Shown piece by piece: positions 1-9,064 of a stretch of DNA of 64,000 bases. A program made the translations under genes and the position numbers. The DNA lies in the NCBI RefSeq assembly GCF_017873135.1, contig NZ_JAGGJV010000005.1:310001-374000 (forward strand), given 5' to 3'. Numbering within the stretch: the first letter of the stretch is position 1; each line of letters starts with the position of its first letter. This DNA comes from Rhizobium herbae. Lineage in GTDB: Bacteria > Pseudomonadota > Alphaproteobacteria > Rhizobiales > Rhizobiaceae. A model generated the notes under the pieces. That model had not been told where the DNA came from. It ran no database searches and saw nothing but the letters and a program-made list of their open reading frames with translations.

Positions 1-198
1 GGCATTGCCATCGCGCTCAAATGCGAGGACGGCACCACCCGCGCCGCCGAAGCCATGATCGCCGCCACGCTGGCGCGGTTCTTCACCGATGAACCGGAAT
101 TATACGAAAGCCTGATGGCGCAGGCCAACCACTCGATGAGAAACTGGAACGGCATCCATGTCGGCGATGTCAGGGTGACGGACGCGTTCGCCACCTGA
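1..198 (+). CDS. L-asparaginase II family protein, C-terminal fragment
   Basis: The window opens inside this gene, so only the last 65 residues are visible. The reading frame begins at base 1 and ends at a TGA. The segment GIAIALKCEDGTTRAAEAMI followed by a short helical tail resembles the C-terminus of the thermolabile, AnsA-like asparaginases of rhizobia (Asparaginase_II family), which hydrolyse L-asparagine to aspartate and ammonia in the cytoplasm. The catalytic N-terminal part lies upstream of the window. It ends 6 bases before the convergent DeoR gene. Family assignment from such a short tail is probable rather than certain. Confidence 0.6.
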   Translation, partial: GIAIALKCEDGTTRAAEAMIAATLARFFTDEPELYESLMAQANHSMRNWNGIHVGDVRVTDAFAT

Positions 199-204
199 TC
201 CTGC

Positions 205-957
205 TCAAGCCTCGATGATCCGCACGCCCTTGTCGCGATATGGCGCCGTAACATCCTTTGCCATGCCGGCGGGCACGATCAGGCCCGCCATGTCGTCGAC
301 GACGGCAATATGATGTGGCGAGACGGCGTTGAACTTTTCCTCCGTCAGAAGCGCCATCGTTTCGGCTGACCGGGCTGCGATGGCGCGCTTGATGGCCGCT
401 TCCTCGTAGTCTCCGGTCGAAAGCCCGTGGGTCGGATGGATCGCCGTGGCGCCGAGGAAGAAGATGTCGGGACGCAGCGTGCCGATCGCCGCCAGCGCCG
501 CCGCGCCCGTTGCGACCATCGAATGCTTGTAGAGGCTGCCGCCGATCAGGATCACGTCGGCCCGGTGCTTTTCCAGGAGGGCCGCGATCGCCGGGCTGTG
601 GGTCGCGATCGTCAGTTTCATCTCGCGGGGCAGGGCGCGACCAATTTCCGCATTGGTCGTGCCGCCGTCGATGAAGACCAGTTGCCCGGCGCGAACCAGT
701 TCCGCCGCCTTTCGCCCCAGCCGTTTCTTGATATCGGTGGAGATCGTCTGGCGGGCTTCAAAATCGGGAAGCGGCGGCGTGATCGGCAGCGCGCCGCCAT
801 GCACCCGTTTCAACAGGCCGGCTGCCGCCATGTCGCGCAGGTCCCGCCGGATCGTATCCTCCGACAGGTTCAGTTCGTTCGCCAGTTCCCCGGCGAGGAT
901 CTGGCCGTCGCTGCTCAATCGCGCGGAAATCAGGGTGCGGCGCTGCGATGTCAGCAT
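205..957 (-). CDS. DeoR/GlpR family transcriptional regulator
   Basis: A 250-residue cytoplasmic repressor-type protein. Residues about 5-58 form the DeoR winged helix (SEDTIRRDLRDM recognition region, then a KRVHGGA wing), followed by the DeoR sugar-phosphate sensor domain with the DGGTTN phosphate-binding motif near residue 95. DeoR proteins usually bind a phosphorylated sugar and control a neighbouring catabolic operon; no sugar operon is seen here. I chose the ATG at 957 because GGAGACGAAA precedes it, rather than an in-frame ATG 18 bases upstream. It is divergent from the DUF4406-like gene, and a 16-bp perfect palindrome lies in the shared control region, which suggests the two genes are co-regulated. 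Confidence 0.9.
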   Translation of the reverse strand: MLTSQRRTLISARLSSDGQILAGELANELNLSEDTIRRDLRDMAAAGLLKRVHGGALPITPPLPDFEARQTISTDIKKRLGRKAAELVRAGQLVFIDGGTTNAEIGRALPREMKLTIATHSPAIAALLEKHRADVILIGGSLYKHSMVATGAAALAAIGTLRPDIFFLGATAIHPTHGLSTGDYEEAAIKRAIAARSAETMALLTEEKFNAVSPHHIAVVDDMAGLIVPAGMAKDVTAPYRDKGVRIIEA

Positions 958-1015
958 TTTCGTCTCCAAAATCATTCTTGACTATGCACGATATTGCATG
1001 ATTTATCGTGAATAA

Positions 1016-1031
1016 TCCAGATTAATCTGGA
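1016..1031. promoter_or_regulatory. Perfect 16-bp palindrome, candidate DeoR-type operator
   Basis: The sequence TCCAGATTAATCTGGA is its own reverse complement. It lies between the divergent deoR-like gene and the gene starting at 1059, 28 bases before that ATG. A second, weaker inverted pair (ATGCA-6-TGCAT) is at 984-999. The position and symmetry fit a repressor operator; binding by the adjacent DeoR protein is inferred. Confidence 0.5.
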
Positions 1032-1058
1032 ATTTTCGTGTAATTTACGGAGGAAATC

Positions 1059-1430
1059 ATGCTGATTTTAATTGCAGGGCCTTATCGATCCGGTACCGGG
1101 GATGATCCGGAAAAGATGGCGGCGAACCTGAAGCGCCTGGAGGCGCCGTCGCATGCGCTGTTTGAGGCGGGGCATGTGCCTATGATCGGTGAATGGGTGG
1201 CCCTGCCGGTCTGGCATGCGGCAGGCGGACGCGCGGTCGGTGACGATCTCTACGAGGAGATTTTTCATCCGGTCGCCGGGCGGCTCCTGCAGCTTTGCGA
1301 GGCTGTTCTGCGCTTGCCGGGCGATAGCAAGGGGGCGGACAATGACGTCCGGATTGCCCGGGAGCGCGGCATTCCGGTCTATTTCCGGCTGGAGGACGTT
1401 CCGGGCTGTGCCGTAACCACAATGGCGTGA
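1059..1430 (+). CDS. DUF4406-like nucleoside 2-deoxyribosyltransferase-fold protein
   Basis: A 123-residue cytoplasmic protein. It opens with LILIAGPYRSGTGDDP, the nucleotide-binding start of the DUF4406/nucleoside 2-deoxyribosyltransferase-like fold, and has a conserved-looking acidic and Asp/Asn-rich region (SKGADNDVRIARERGIPVYF) near the end, typical of this fold. The substrate is unknown. A strong ribosome site (GGAGGAAATC) precedes the ATG. It is divergent from the DeoR regulator with a palindromic operator candidate between them, so it is the most likely target of that regulator. No partner enzyme is adjacent. Confidence 0.75.
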   Translation: MLILIAGPYRSGTGDDPEKMAANLKRLEAPSHALFEAGHVPMIGEWVALPVWHAAGGRAVGDDLYEEIFHPVAGRLLQLCEAVLRLPGDSKGADNDVRIARERGIPVYFRLEDVPGCAVTTMA

Positions 1431-1523
1431 TCGACGCGTGGCGGTCTGGCAAACATCCGGCGCGATTGATATCACTTGCGTCGGACAGGCTGGCCTGCTG
1501 CCGGCCAAGCGATGGAGAATGAG

Positions 1524-2144
1524 ATGCTAAAGCTTTATTCCACGCCGGGGACCTGCTCGCTGGCATCGCATATCGCGCTTGAGGAATCCGGCGCAGCTTA
1601 TGAGGCTGAAAGCATTGATTTTGCCAAGCAGCAGCAGCGTTCGGCCGATTTCCTTCGTGTCAATCCGAAGGGGCGGGTGCCTGCGCTGGTCACGGATCGC
1701 GGCATCATAACGGAATCTCCCGCCATCCTCGCCTATATCGGCCAGAGCTTTCCCGATTCCGCGATCGGCGTGCCAAAAGACCCGTTCGAATTCGCACGGA
1801 TCCAGTCGTTCAACGCCTATCTCTGCTCGACCGTACATGTCGCCCACGCGCACAAGCGCCGCGGCAGCCGCTGGGCGGACGATCCGGCGGCGATCGAGGT
1901 GATGACGCTGAAGGTCGCCGGCAACATGGGCGATTGTTTCGAGCTTATCGAAAACACCATGTTTTCCGGTCCCTGGGTGATGGGCGAAACCTATTCGGTC
2001 GCCGATCCCTACCTGTTTACGCTTACTGGATGGCTGGAGGGCGATGGTGTCGATCCCGCGCGCTTTCCGAAAGTGTTCGATCATTTCCAGCGCATGACAG
2101 AGCGTCCGGCTGTCAAAAAGGTCCTTGCTGCCGTCACCGTTTAA
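1524..2144 (+). CDS. Glutathione S-transferase, beta-class-like
   Basis: A 206-residue cytoplasmic enzyme expected to conjugate or transfer glutathione to electrophiles. The start LKLYSTPGTCSLASHIALEE carries the Cys at position 10 and the following Ser typical of bacterial beta-class GSTs. The thioredoxin-like domain (residues 1-80, with the GRVPAL cis-Pro loop and ITESPAIL glutathione contact) is followed by an all-helical domain containing the SVADPYLFTL N-capping box motif. I chose the ATG at 1524 because GGAG lies 6 bases upstream; an ATG at 1512 is possible. It overlaps the convergent small gene by 4 bases. Confidence 0.9.
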   Translation: MLKLYSTPGTCSLASHIALEESGAAYEAESIDFAKQQQRSADFLRVNPKGRVPALVTDRGIITESPAILAYIGQSFPDSAIGVPKDPFEFARIQSFNAYLCSTVHVAHAHKRRGSRWADDPAAIEVMTLKVAGNMGDCFELIENTMFSGPWVMGETYSVADPYLFTLTGWLEGDGVDPARFPKVFDHFQRMTERPAVKKVLAAVTV

Positions 2145-2341
2145 GCCCGGCAGACCTCGCCGGAGAGTTTTGACGCCATACGGACGGCTCTGCCTGGAAA
2201 AGGCAGGTCGCCCAGTTCCCGCGCGTCCATCCGGGCGATGTCCGGGTGGCGCAGCAGGTCGCGGCCCCAGTTTGCATCCGTGTCATCGTCCGCCGCCGGG
2301 GCGGGAAGCAGTTGGTTGAGTATGGAGAAAATCTTCAACAT
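2141..2341 (-). CDS. Small hypothetical protein, DUF1127-like C-terminal pattern
   Basis: A 66-residue protein starting MLKIFSILNQLLPAP and ending in an Arg- and Asp-rich segment (LLRHPDIARMDARELGDLPF) that loosely recalls the DUF1127 arrangement of a short hydrophobic start followed by a basic tail. I do not recognise the family firmly. It is divergent from the LysR gene at 2434 with a 92-base gap, so it could be that regulator's target. Its stop overlaps the end of the GST gene. A longer reading from 2398 exists but has no better start signal. Confidence 0.55.
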   Translation of the reverse strand: MLKIFSILNQLLPAPAADDDTDANWGRDLLRHPDIARMDARELGDLPFPGRAVRMASKLSGEVCRA

Positions 2342-2433
2342 GGCATCACCATCTTTCTGCGATGAGCCCATAATCCGCCTTGTCGGCGCTCTTTTCAATT
2401 GAGATTGCCACGGTAGTCATATAGAAAAACTAT

Positions 2434-3336
2434 ATGAAAGACCTGAATTCCGTTCACCTTAATGGATTGCGCGCGGTGGAAGCCGCGGGCCGTCTTGGCT
2501 CGCTGCAGGCGGCGGCCGAGGAGCTGGGCGTCACCATCGGCGCGGTCAGCCAGCAGATCATCAAGACGGAAAAACAGCTCGGTCGCGTCCTCTTCGAGCG
2601 CAGCCCGCGCGGCCTTGTGGCAACGCTGTTCGGCGAAAGCTTCCTGCCGCGGCTGACAAGCGGTTTCGAAACGCTCGATCAGGCGGTGACATCGGCCAGG
2701 AGACGGGACGAGACGATCCTGACGATCTCGGTCGCCCCGGTTTTCGCTGCGCGCTGGCTGGTCCACCGGCTGGATCATTTTACCGAGAAACACCCCGATA
2801 TCCGCCTTCGTATCGATGCGACGACGGCGCTGGTCAATCTGGAGAGCGCTTGTGTCGACGTCGGCATCCGTGTCGGTTCCGGCAGCTGGCCGGGCGTCAA
2901 GGCCGAACTGCTGCTGGAACAGCAGGTCTTTCCGGTCTGCTCGCCGGCCATTGCAGAAAAACTGAACGAGCCAAGGGATATTCTCGGCATTCCGGCGGTT
3001 ATCGACGGTCGCTCGATGTTCAGCTGGGAGACGTGGCTGCGCGAAGTCGGTCTTTCCGGTGAAACGATGACGGCGCGGCATGTCTTCAACGATGCCTCGC
3101 TCTGCCTCGACGCGGCGATCGCCGGTCAGGGCGTCATGCTCGCCTGGCAGACGCTGGCCGGTTACTCGATCATCGAGGGGCGTCTGGTGGTGCCGTACCC
3201 CGTCCGGGTAAAGACGGGGTTCGCGCACTATTTCGTCACTCCGCCGTCCCGCCGTGAAACCAAGACGGTATTGGCCTTCAAGCAATGGGTGCGCGAGGAA
3301 ATCGCCGAGAGCATGCAGCGCCTCGGCTTCGCGTGA
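2434..3336 (+). CDS. LysR-type transcriptional regulator, GcvA-like
   Basis: A 300-residue regulator. The N-terminal winged helix (residues about 6-65) contains VEAAGRLGSLQAAAEELGVT and an SQQIIKTEKQLG recognition region, and the substrate-binding domain spans about 95-295. The wording of the HTH and of the effector domain (LDAAIAGQGVMLAWQ) is closest to the GcvA/AmpR-like branch of LysR proteins. It lies between two glutathione transferase genes and is divergent from a small gene; any of these could be its target. The effector is unknown. Confidence 0.88.
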   Translation: MKDLNSVHLNGLRAVEAAGRLGSLQAAAEELGVTIGAVSQQIIKTEKQLGRVLFERSPRGLVATLFGESFLPRLTSGFETLDQAVTSARRRDETILTISVAPVFAARWLVHRLDHFTEKHPDIRLRIDATTALVNLESACVDVGIRVGSGSWPGVKAELLLEQQVFPVCSPAIAEKLNEPRDILGIPAVIDGRSMFSWETWLREVGLSGETMTARHVFNDASLCLDAAIAGQGVMLAWQTLAGYSIIEGRLVVPYPVRVKTGFAHYFVTPPSRRETKTVLAFKQWVREEIAESMQRLGFA

Positions 3337-3346
3337 GCTCTGCTGC

Positions 3347-4012
3347 TCAGGCCGCCTCTGCTTCCTTGCGTCGTCCGGCCATCATCGCTTGAAAGGCCGG
3401 TCGTGCATGGCAACGGGCAAGCCAACTTTTGACTTGGGGATGCCGCTCCATCAGGTAACTCTCACTCATGGCATAGCGCAGCACTTCCGCCAGGTTGAGA
3501 TCGGCGACGGTGAAGCGGTTGCCGACGACATAGTCCCGCGATTGCAAATGCGCCTCCAGCCGCGCCAGCGGCCTCGCCAGTCCCTTGACCGAAGCGTCGA
3601 TCACCGCTTTGCCGTCCGGCGTGTTTTCCGCCGCATTGTCATAGGTCAAAACGATCTTGACCGTATGAGGCTCGACCTCGGTCGCCGCCCACAGCGTCCA
3701 CGCCAGCATCTCGCCCTCTTCGCGCAGGTCAGCACCGGCGAGCGGCCCGCCGTGCTTGCGCGCAAGATAGAGGTTGTTGGCCAGCGATTCCGCCAGAACC
3801 AGTCCGTCATCCTCGATCGCCGGGATCAGCCCCATCGGGTTGACCGCGAGAAACGAGGGCGACTTCGTGTTGAGCCGGGCACCGGCGGCAAGCGGATCGG
3901 CCAGCAATCGGGCCTGGATGACGGGCACGGATGTGAAGGGAATGCCGAGTTCCTCCGCCATCCAGTAGTTGCGCGAGGCGCGCGAGCAGTAAACGCCGTA
4001 AATCGTCAGCAT
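3347..4012 (-). CDS. Glutathione S-transferase family protein
   Basis: A 221-residue GST-fold protein. The N-terminal thioredoxin domain begins [20 protein letters not shown], with a Ser/Cys-rich active-site loop, and has the cis-Pro segment PMGLIPAIE and the glutathione-contacting [12 protein letters not shown]. The helical domain contains [12 protein letters not shown]. The order resembles plant and bacterial theta/phi-like GSTs rather than the beta class of the neighbouring GST. I started at the ATG at 4012, where homology-like sequence begins; an upstream in-frame start at 4090 would add an unconvincing 26 residues. It is convergent with the LysR gene, 10 bases apart. Confidence 0.85.
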   Translation of the reverse strand: MLTIYGVYCSRASRNYWMAEELGIPFTSVPVIQARLLADPLAAGARLNTKSPSFLAVNPMGLIPAIEDDGLVLAESLANNLYLARKHGGPLAGADLREEGEMLAWTLWAATEVEPHTVKIVLTYDNAAENTPDGKAVIDASVKGLARPLARLEAHLQSRDYVVGNRFTVADLNLAEVLRYAMSESYLMERHPQVKSWLARCHARPAFQAMMAGRRKEAEAA

Positions 4013-4117
4013 GGCAGTTCCCCCTGGCTTGATTTGGCTGCACGCTATGACAAGCGCGCCGGCGCTTGAAGCCGAGTGCGTTGATATCAACCATGAAATA
4101 TTGTGATGTGAAGGACT

Positions 4118-5488
4118 TCAGCCGGTGCGGTTGCCGGAAAGTGTCAGATGGGCGAACGCCTCGCTGCCGCCCTTCATCAGATCGCCCGTGGCCTTGTCGT
4201 TCCAGCGATAGCCGAGAATGGCGCCGTCCTTGACGTCCTGGAACAGGTTGTTGGCAATCAGCGCCGTGCCCGCACCCTCGACCACCGTGACGGCGCAACC
4301 GCCGCCGGCGCCGCGCACCAGATTGCCGGTGGCAACGATGTTGCGCATGTACGGTCCCCAGCCGAGCATCAGGCCCCATTTCGGCGCGTTCTCGATGACG
4401 TTTCCGGAGATCACCGTGTCGGCCTCCGCCGCGATGCCGAAGCCGAAGCCGGCGCCGTCATGGACATAGGGGCCGTCGAGATGCAGGTTGCGGACGATGT
4501 TGTCGCTGACGGTCGCAAGCCTGCCGCCCTCGTCGAAATTGACGATCAGGATACCGTTGGCCGCCCCATCGATCAGGTTGCCGGAAGCGATCGCGCCCTG
4601 GAAACCGAATTCGGAATAGATGGCGGTTTCGCCGGAGCGCAGGCACTGGTTGCTGGAAATCTGCACGTTTGTCGCGCTGTTGGCGCGGATGGCGGAAAAG
4701 GCGCAATCGGAGACGTGATTGTCCGTCACCATGACATTCCAGGCGCGAAAGATGTTGATGCCGTTGCCGTTTTCGCCGGTGCCGCCATCCTTGGCGGTAA
4801 TCCGGAACACCCGGTTGCCGCTCACCATCGTGCCGTCTTCCGCCGCTTCCCAGCGGTGCACGAGAATGCCGCCATTGCCGCAGTCGAATACCGTGTTGGC
4901 GGTGATGGCCAGCCTCGAGCTTTCCACCGCGTAGATGCCGGAAGCGGCCGCCTGCGAAATGCTGTTGCCGTCGATCCGGCCGCCGCATCGCTCCGCGTGG
5001 ATGCCGTGCTTCGATGAGCCGGTGATGGTGCAATTCTCGATGGTAAGGTCTGCCACGCCGCGCAGGTTGACAAGCCCCTCGACCTCGCTGCCCAGCGCCA
5101 TGCCACCGCCGTCGAAGACGAGGTCTGACAGGGTGACCTTGCCAAGCCCTTCGCCGCTCAGAAAATGGCCGCCGCCGGCATGGATCAGCCGTGTGAGGCC
5201 GGGAACGCCGCTTAGCCAGAGATTGTCGGGCAGGGTGATGCCGGAGATCAGATAGTCGCCGGCGGGCAGGAAGACCGGCATGCCCTTTTGCGCGGCATCC
5301 TTGAAAAGACGGTCGATCGCGTCGCTTTGGTCCGAGGCGGTGCCGGGGTCGACGCCGTAACCGGAGATATCGATCGTGCCGCGCAGGCCGTTTTGTAAGG
5401 GCTTGAGCTGTGCTGCGACGGAAGCGCCCGCCGTCGCGCAAAAACCCATCGAAGCGATCGAAGACAGAAGCAGGCGTCGGTTCAGCAT
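4118..5488 (-). CDS. Tat-secreted parallel beta-helix repeat protein (TIGR03808-like)
   Basis: A 456-residue exported protein. The start MLNRRLLLSSIASMGFCATA is a twin-arginine-type signal ending at an ASVAA cleavage region. Next comes a GTIDISGYGVDPGTASDQSDAI segment like the start of pectate-lyase-type beta-helix proteins, then many short repeats of the form ITGNxVxDCGxGGI or VSGNRVF. This matches the family described as Tat-translocated uncharacterised repeat protein (TIGR03808), common in rhizobia. Its role is unknown; the fold suggests binding or cleavage of a polysaccharide in the periplasm or outside the cell. It stands alone and is divergent from the GGDEF-EAL gene. Confidence 0.85.
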   Translation of the reverse strand: MLNRRLLLSSIASMGFCATAGASVAAQLKPLQNGLRGTIDISGYGVDPGTASDQSDAIDRLFKDAAQKGMPVFLPAGDYLISGITLPDNLWLSGVPGLTRLIHAGGGHFLSGEGLGKVTLSDLVFDGGGMALGSEVEGLVNLRGVADLTIENCTITGSSKHGIHAERCGGRIDGNSISQAAASGIYAVESSRLAITANTVFDCGNGGILVHRWEAAEDGTMVSGNRVFRITAKDGGTGENGNGINIFRAWNVMVTDNHVSDCAFSAIRANSATNVQISSNQCLRSGETAIYSEFGFQGAIASGNLIDGAANGILIVNFDEGGRLATVSDNIVRNLHLDGPYVHDGAGFGFGIAAEADTVISGNVIENAPKWGLMLGWGPYMRNIVATGNLVRGAGGGCAVTVVEGAGTALIANNLFQDVKDGAILGYRWNDKATGDLMKGGSEAFAHLTLSGNRTG

Positions 5489-5666
5489 GGCAAGTCCTTT
5501 GCGTCGGCGAAGCACAGATCATGCCAGTGCCCGGTGCGCCGAAATGATACGGGTTGTGTTGCCCGATTGCGATCGGGCGTTGAATCAATGCTGGATAGCG
5601 GCCGGTAAACGTTCATTTGGGGTGTTGTCTTTAGGGAAGAATAACTTCTGGCTGTTAGAGATCGAG

Positions 5667-8030
5667 ATGGGGAACAGGGAAGAGACGGCTTGGACGGTGC
5701 ATCCGTCCTTGGAGGCTTGCTTGACGAAAAGTTTAGACCGCCATCGACGGGATAGCGGATCCAGGATAGCCAGCAACGACGACACGCAGCGATTGATCGC
5801 GGCAAGCCAGCGGCTTGCGGCGGAAGTCTCGCGCAAGTTCGGTCCGGAAACAGACATCGCCGATCGCCATTATTGGCTCGAGACGATGGTGAACCATATT
5901 CCCGACTATATCTATGCCAAGGATCTCGAAGGCCGTTTCCTGATCGCCAACCGCGCCACCGTTGCCGACAACGGTTTTGCGGAAATGCGGGATCTCATCG
6001 GCAAGACGGACTACGATCTGCACCCGTCTGAGCTGGTCGACCATATGGCGGCGGCGGAACGGCAAGTCATCGAGACGGGCCAGCCGATCTTCGGAATGGA
6101 GGAGCGGGCGTTCGTCGGCAAGGGCTACGAGCGCTGGCTGATGACCTCCAAGGTGCCGCTGCGCAACAAGCAGGGCGCGACCATCGGCATCGTCGGCGTC
6201 TCGCGCGACATCACCGACCGCAAGAAAGCCGAGCGCCTGCTCGTCGGCCAGGCCCGATTGCTGGAACTGATCGCCACGAGCACGCCGCTTGCCGATTTCT
6301 TCAACGAGCTCATCCTGATGATCGAGGCGCATCTGCCCGGGATCATCGGTTCGATCCTGCTTCTGTCACCGGACGGCAAACATCTCCTGACCGGCGCGGC
6401 ACCCGGGCTTGATGAGGCCTATTGCGCGGCGATCCATGGCATCGCCATCGGTCCCAAGGTCGGATCCTGCGGCACGGCCGCCTGGCGCGGCGAACCGGTC
6501 GTCGTTGCAGACATCCTGAGTGATCCGCTGTGGGAGGAGTATGTCACGCTGATTGAACCGTTGGGCTACCGGTCCTGCTGGTCGACGCCGATCCGGTCCT
6601 ATCAGGGGCAGGTGCTTGGCACCTTCGCCCTCTATTCGCATGAGGTCGGTGTTCCCTCTGCCGAGCAGAGCGATCTGATTTCGATGGCGGCGCATCTGGC
6701 CGGCATCGCCATCGAACGGCGCCAGTCGGAAGAGCGCATCCAGTTCATGGCGCATCATGATGCCCTGACCGGCCTGCCCAACCGGGTTTTGTTCGACGAA
6801 CGCGTCGCCAGCGCCCTGCAGCAGGCGCGCGTCACGGGCCAGTGGGTGGCCCTTGCATTCCTCGATCTCGACAATTTCAAGCTGATCAATGACACGCTCG
6901 GCCACAATGCCGGCGATGAGCTGCTGCGGGTCGTTGCAGGCCGAATGCTCGCCTGCGTGCGCAAGTCCGACATGATCGTGCGGGTCGGCGGCGACGAATT
7001 CATCATTCTCCTGAACGGCCTGCCGCCCGATAGCGGCATCGTGCTGTCCCGGCTGGAGGATATTCGCGCGGCCATCGGCGCGCCGCTGGTGCTGGGCGGT
7101 CGCAGCCTGCAGGTCAGTTGTTCGATGGGGGTGGTCTGCTATCCCGATCACGGCGAGACCGCGACCGAACTGCTTGCCAATGCCGATTCGGCCATGTACC
7201 GGGCCAAGGAAGCCGGCCGCAACAATCTGCAGGTGTTCGACGCCGAAATGGCGGCCAAGGCCCATCAAAAGCTGCTGCGCCACGAGGAGTTGCGCGACGC
7301 TGTCACCCGCGAAGAGTTTGTGCTGCATTATCAGCCGCAGATGAACCTGAAGACGGGCAGGATTTTCGCCGCCGAATCGCTGCTGCGATGGCAGCATCCG
7401 GAGCGTGGGATGATTTCGCCGGGCGAGTTCATCCCGCTTGCCGAGGAAACCGGCCTGATCGTGCCGATCGGCGATTGGGTGCTGAACGAAGCCTGCCGCC
7501 AGAACAAGGCCTGGCAGGATGCCGGCCTGCCGCCGATCGTCGTCAGCGTCAATGTGTCCGCCCGTCAGTTCAAGGAGCGCAACTGGGTGGCCCGCGTCGC
7601 TGAAGTTCTTGAGGAAACCGGGCTGGAGCCTCGTTTTCTGGAGTTGGAATTGACCGAGAGCCTGATCATGCAGGATGTCGGCACGGCGGTCGCCACCATG
7701 CACGAGCTCGAAGCGCTCGGCGTCCACCTTGCCATCGATGATTTCGGTACCGGCTATTCGAGCCTCAGCGCGTTGAAAAGCTTTCCGGTCCGGCGATTGA
7801 AGATCGACCGCTCCTTCGTTCAGGATATTCCGCGCGACGCCGACGACATGGCAATCACCGGCGCGATCATCTCGCTGGCGCAGAAACTGCAGATGCAGGT
7901 CATCGCCGAAGGCGTGGAGACGCAGGAGCAGGTCGATTTTCTGCGGGCCAGCGGCTGCGACGATATCCAGGGCTATTTCATCAGCCGCCCGGTTGGAGCG
8001 GCGGCGTTTGTCGCCTTGCTGGCGGGGTGA
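5667..8030 (+). CDS. PAS-GAF-GGDEF-EAL cyclic-di-GMP signalling protein
   Basis: A 787-residue, apparently cytoplasmic protein. A PAS domain (about 68-185, IPDYIYAKDLEGRFLIANRA) is followed by a GAF domain (about 200-345). The diguanylate cyclase domain has an intact GGDEF motif near residue 439 (RVGGDEFIILL). The phosphodiesterase domain has ESL in place of EAL near residue 569 (AAESLLRWQHP), with the DDFGTGYSSL metal-binding loop and KIDRSFVQ intact, so both activities are possible. I chose the ATG at 5667 because longer readings run into the divergent gene's promoter and have no domain content. It is probably a sensor tuning cyclic-di-GMP to a ligand or redox signal. Confidence 0.92.
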   Translation: MGNREETAWTVHPSLEACLTKSLDRHRRDSGSRIASNDDTQRLIAASQRLAAEVSRKFGPETDIADRHYWLETMVNHIPDYIYAKDLEGRFLIANRATVADNGFAEMRDLIGKTDYDLHPSELVDHMAAAERQVIETGQPIFGMEERAFVGKGYERWLMTSKVPLRNKQGATIGIVGVSRDITDRKKAERLLVGQARLLELIATSTPLADFFNELILMIEAHLPGIIGSILLLSPDGKHLLTGAAPGLDEAYCAAIHGIAIGPKVGSCGTAAWRGEPVVVADILSDPLWEEYVTLIEPLGYRSCWSTPIRSYQGQVLGTFALYSHEVGVPSAEQSDLISMAAHLAGIAIERRQSEERIQFMAHHDALTGLPNRVLFDERVASALQQARVTGQWVALAFLDLDNFKLINDTLGHNAGDELLRVVAGRMLACVRKSDMIVRVGGDEFIILLNGLPPDSGIVLSRLEDIRAAIGAPLVLGGRSLQVSCSMGVVCYPDHGETATELLANADSAMYRAKEAGRNNLQVFDAEMAAKAHQKLLRHEELRDAVTREEFVLHYQPQMNLKTGRIFAAESLLRWQHPERGMISPGEFIPLAEETGLIVPIGDWVLNEACRQNKAWQDAGLPPIVVSVNVSARQFKERNWVARVAEVLEETGLEPRFLELELTESLIMQDVGTAVATMHELEALGVHLAIDDFGTGYSSLSALKSFPVRRLKIDRSFVQDIPRDADDMAITGAIISLAQKLQMQVIAEGVETQEQVDFLRASGCDDIQGYFISRPVGAAAFVALLAG

Positions 8031-8231
8031 ACGCCGCCTGATGTCTGTGTTCTTTTTGCATCGCCCGGGCGGCCTCGCGCAGTTGTGAAGACGCTTGTTT
8101 GGCGCAAGCCCCGTTCCAGCCGCAATTGCCATACTTGTGACAGGGACCGGCATGCGTGGCCGGGATATCATTCTGCGCGGCTTTTGCGCCGCGTGTTCGC
8201 CAATCCGCGTCAACGGAATATGTAGAGTTCA

Positions 8232-9020
8232 ATGACCCTCTCGAAATCTCTCTCCCGCCGGCAATTCCTCAATATGTCCGGGCTTGCCGTGGCGTCGGCC
8301 GGTCTTGCAGGATGCACGTCTTCGATGAACACGGACCGCTTCCGTGCCGAAACCGCGCCCTATTTTCGCAATCCGGCACTTGAGGGCCGTTTCAGCGATC
8401 CGCGCTATGGAGCCGAGCTGGAAGGCCCGGTCGATGGCGGCGTGGAGCCGAGCGGCCTGCCACCGCAATCGGCCTATTACGCCGAGATGTACGGCCCCAA
8501 ATCCGACGACGGTTTCAACATCCCGGCGGTGCCCTATCAGCAGATCGATGCGCGCTTCTATCGCCAGCAGGTCGACAACACATTCGGCGAACGTCCGGGC
8601 ACCATCATCGTCGATACCGGCGAGCGCTTCCTCTACCTCATTCTCTCCAACGGTTCCGCTATGCGCTATGGCGTCGGCATCGGTCGCGAGGGGTTCGCCT
8701 GGTCCGGCAGGGGCGTGATCCAGTGGAAGCAGAAATGGCCGCGCTGGAAGCCGCCGAACGAAATGGTCGCCCGCCAGCCGCAGCTGGAAAAATACTCGAT
8801 CGCCAATGGCGGCATGCCTCCGGGCATCGACAATCCGCTCGGCGCACGCGCAATGTACATCTTCCAGAATGGCGAGGACACGCTCTATCGCCTGCATGGA
8901 TCGCCGGAATGGCAGTCGATCGGCAAGGCCGTATCGTCGGGATGCGTGCGGCTGATCAACCAGGATGTCATCGATCTCTACGATCGCGTCCGCAACGGCG
9001 CGCCTATCCTGGTGATCTGA
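8232..9020 (+). CDS. L,D-transpeptidase (YkuD domain), exported
   Basis: A 262-residue envelope enzyme. The start has a twin-arginine-like motif (SRRQFLNMSG) followed by a hydrophobic stretch and AGLAGC, so it may be a Tat-exported lipoprotein. The YkuD domain follows: TIIVDTGERFLYLIL, the conserved HGSPEW and the catalytic SSGCVRL motif. Such enzymes form 3-3 cross-links in peptidoglycan or attach proteins to it through diaminopimelate. It stands alone, convergent with the receiver gene 44 bases downstream. Confidence 0.92.
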   Translation: MTLSKSLSRRQFLNMSGLAVASAGLAGCTSSMNTDRFRAETAPYFRNPALEGRFSDPRYGAELEGPVDGGVEPSGLPPQSAYYAEMYGPKSDDGFNIPAVPYQQIDARFYRQQVDNTFGERPGTIIVDTGERFLYLILSNGSAMRYGVGIGREGFAWSGRGVIQWKQKWPRWKPPNEMVARQPQLEKYSIANGGMPPGIDNPLGARAMYIFQNGEDTLYRLHGSPEWQSIGKAVSSGCVRLINQDVIDLYDRVRNGAPILVI

Positions 9021-9064
9021 TACGGTGGCGCATCGCTGTCGGTGCGCCAAACCGCATCCATCGT

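Noticed and set aside
6366-8213. A 615-codon frame antisense to the GGDEF-EAL gene
   Set aside because: It is an antisense shadow of a strongly supported gene, without a start signal or family sequence.
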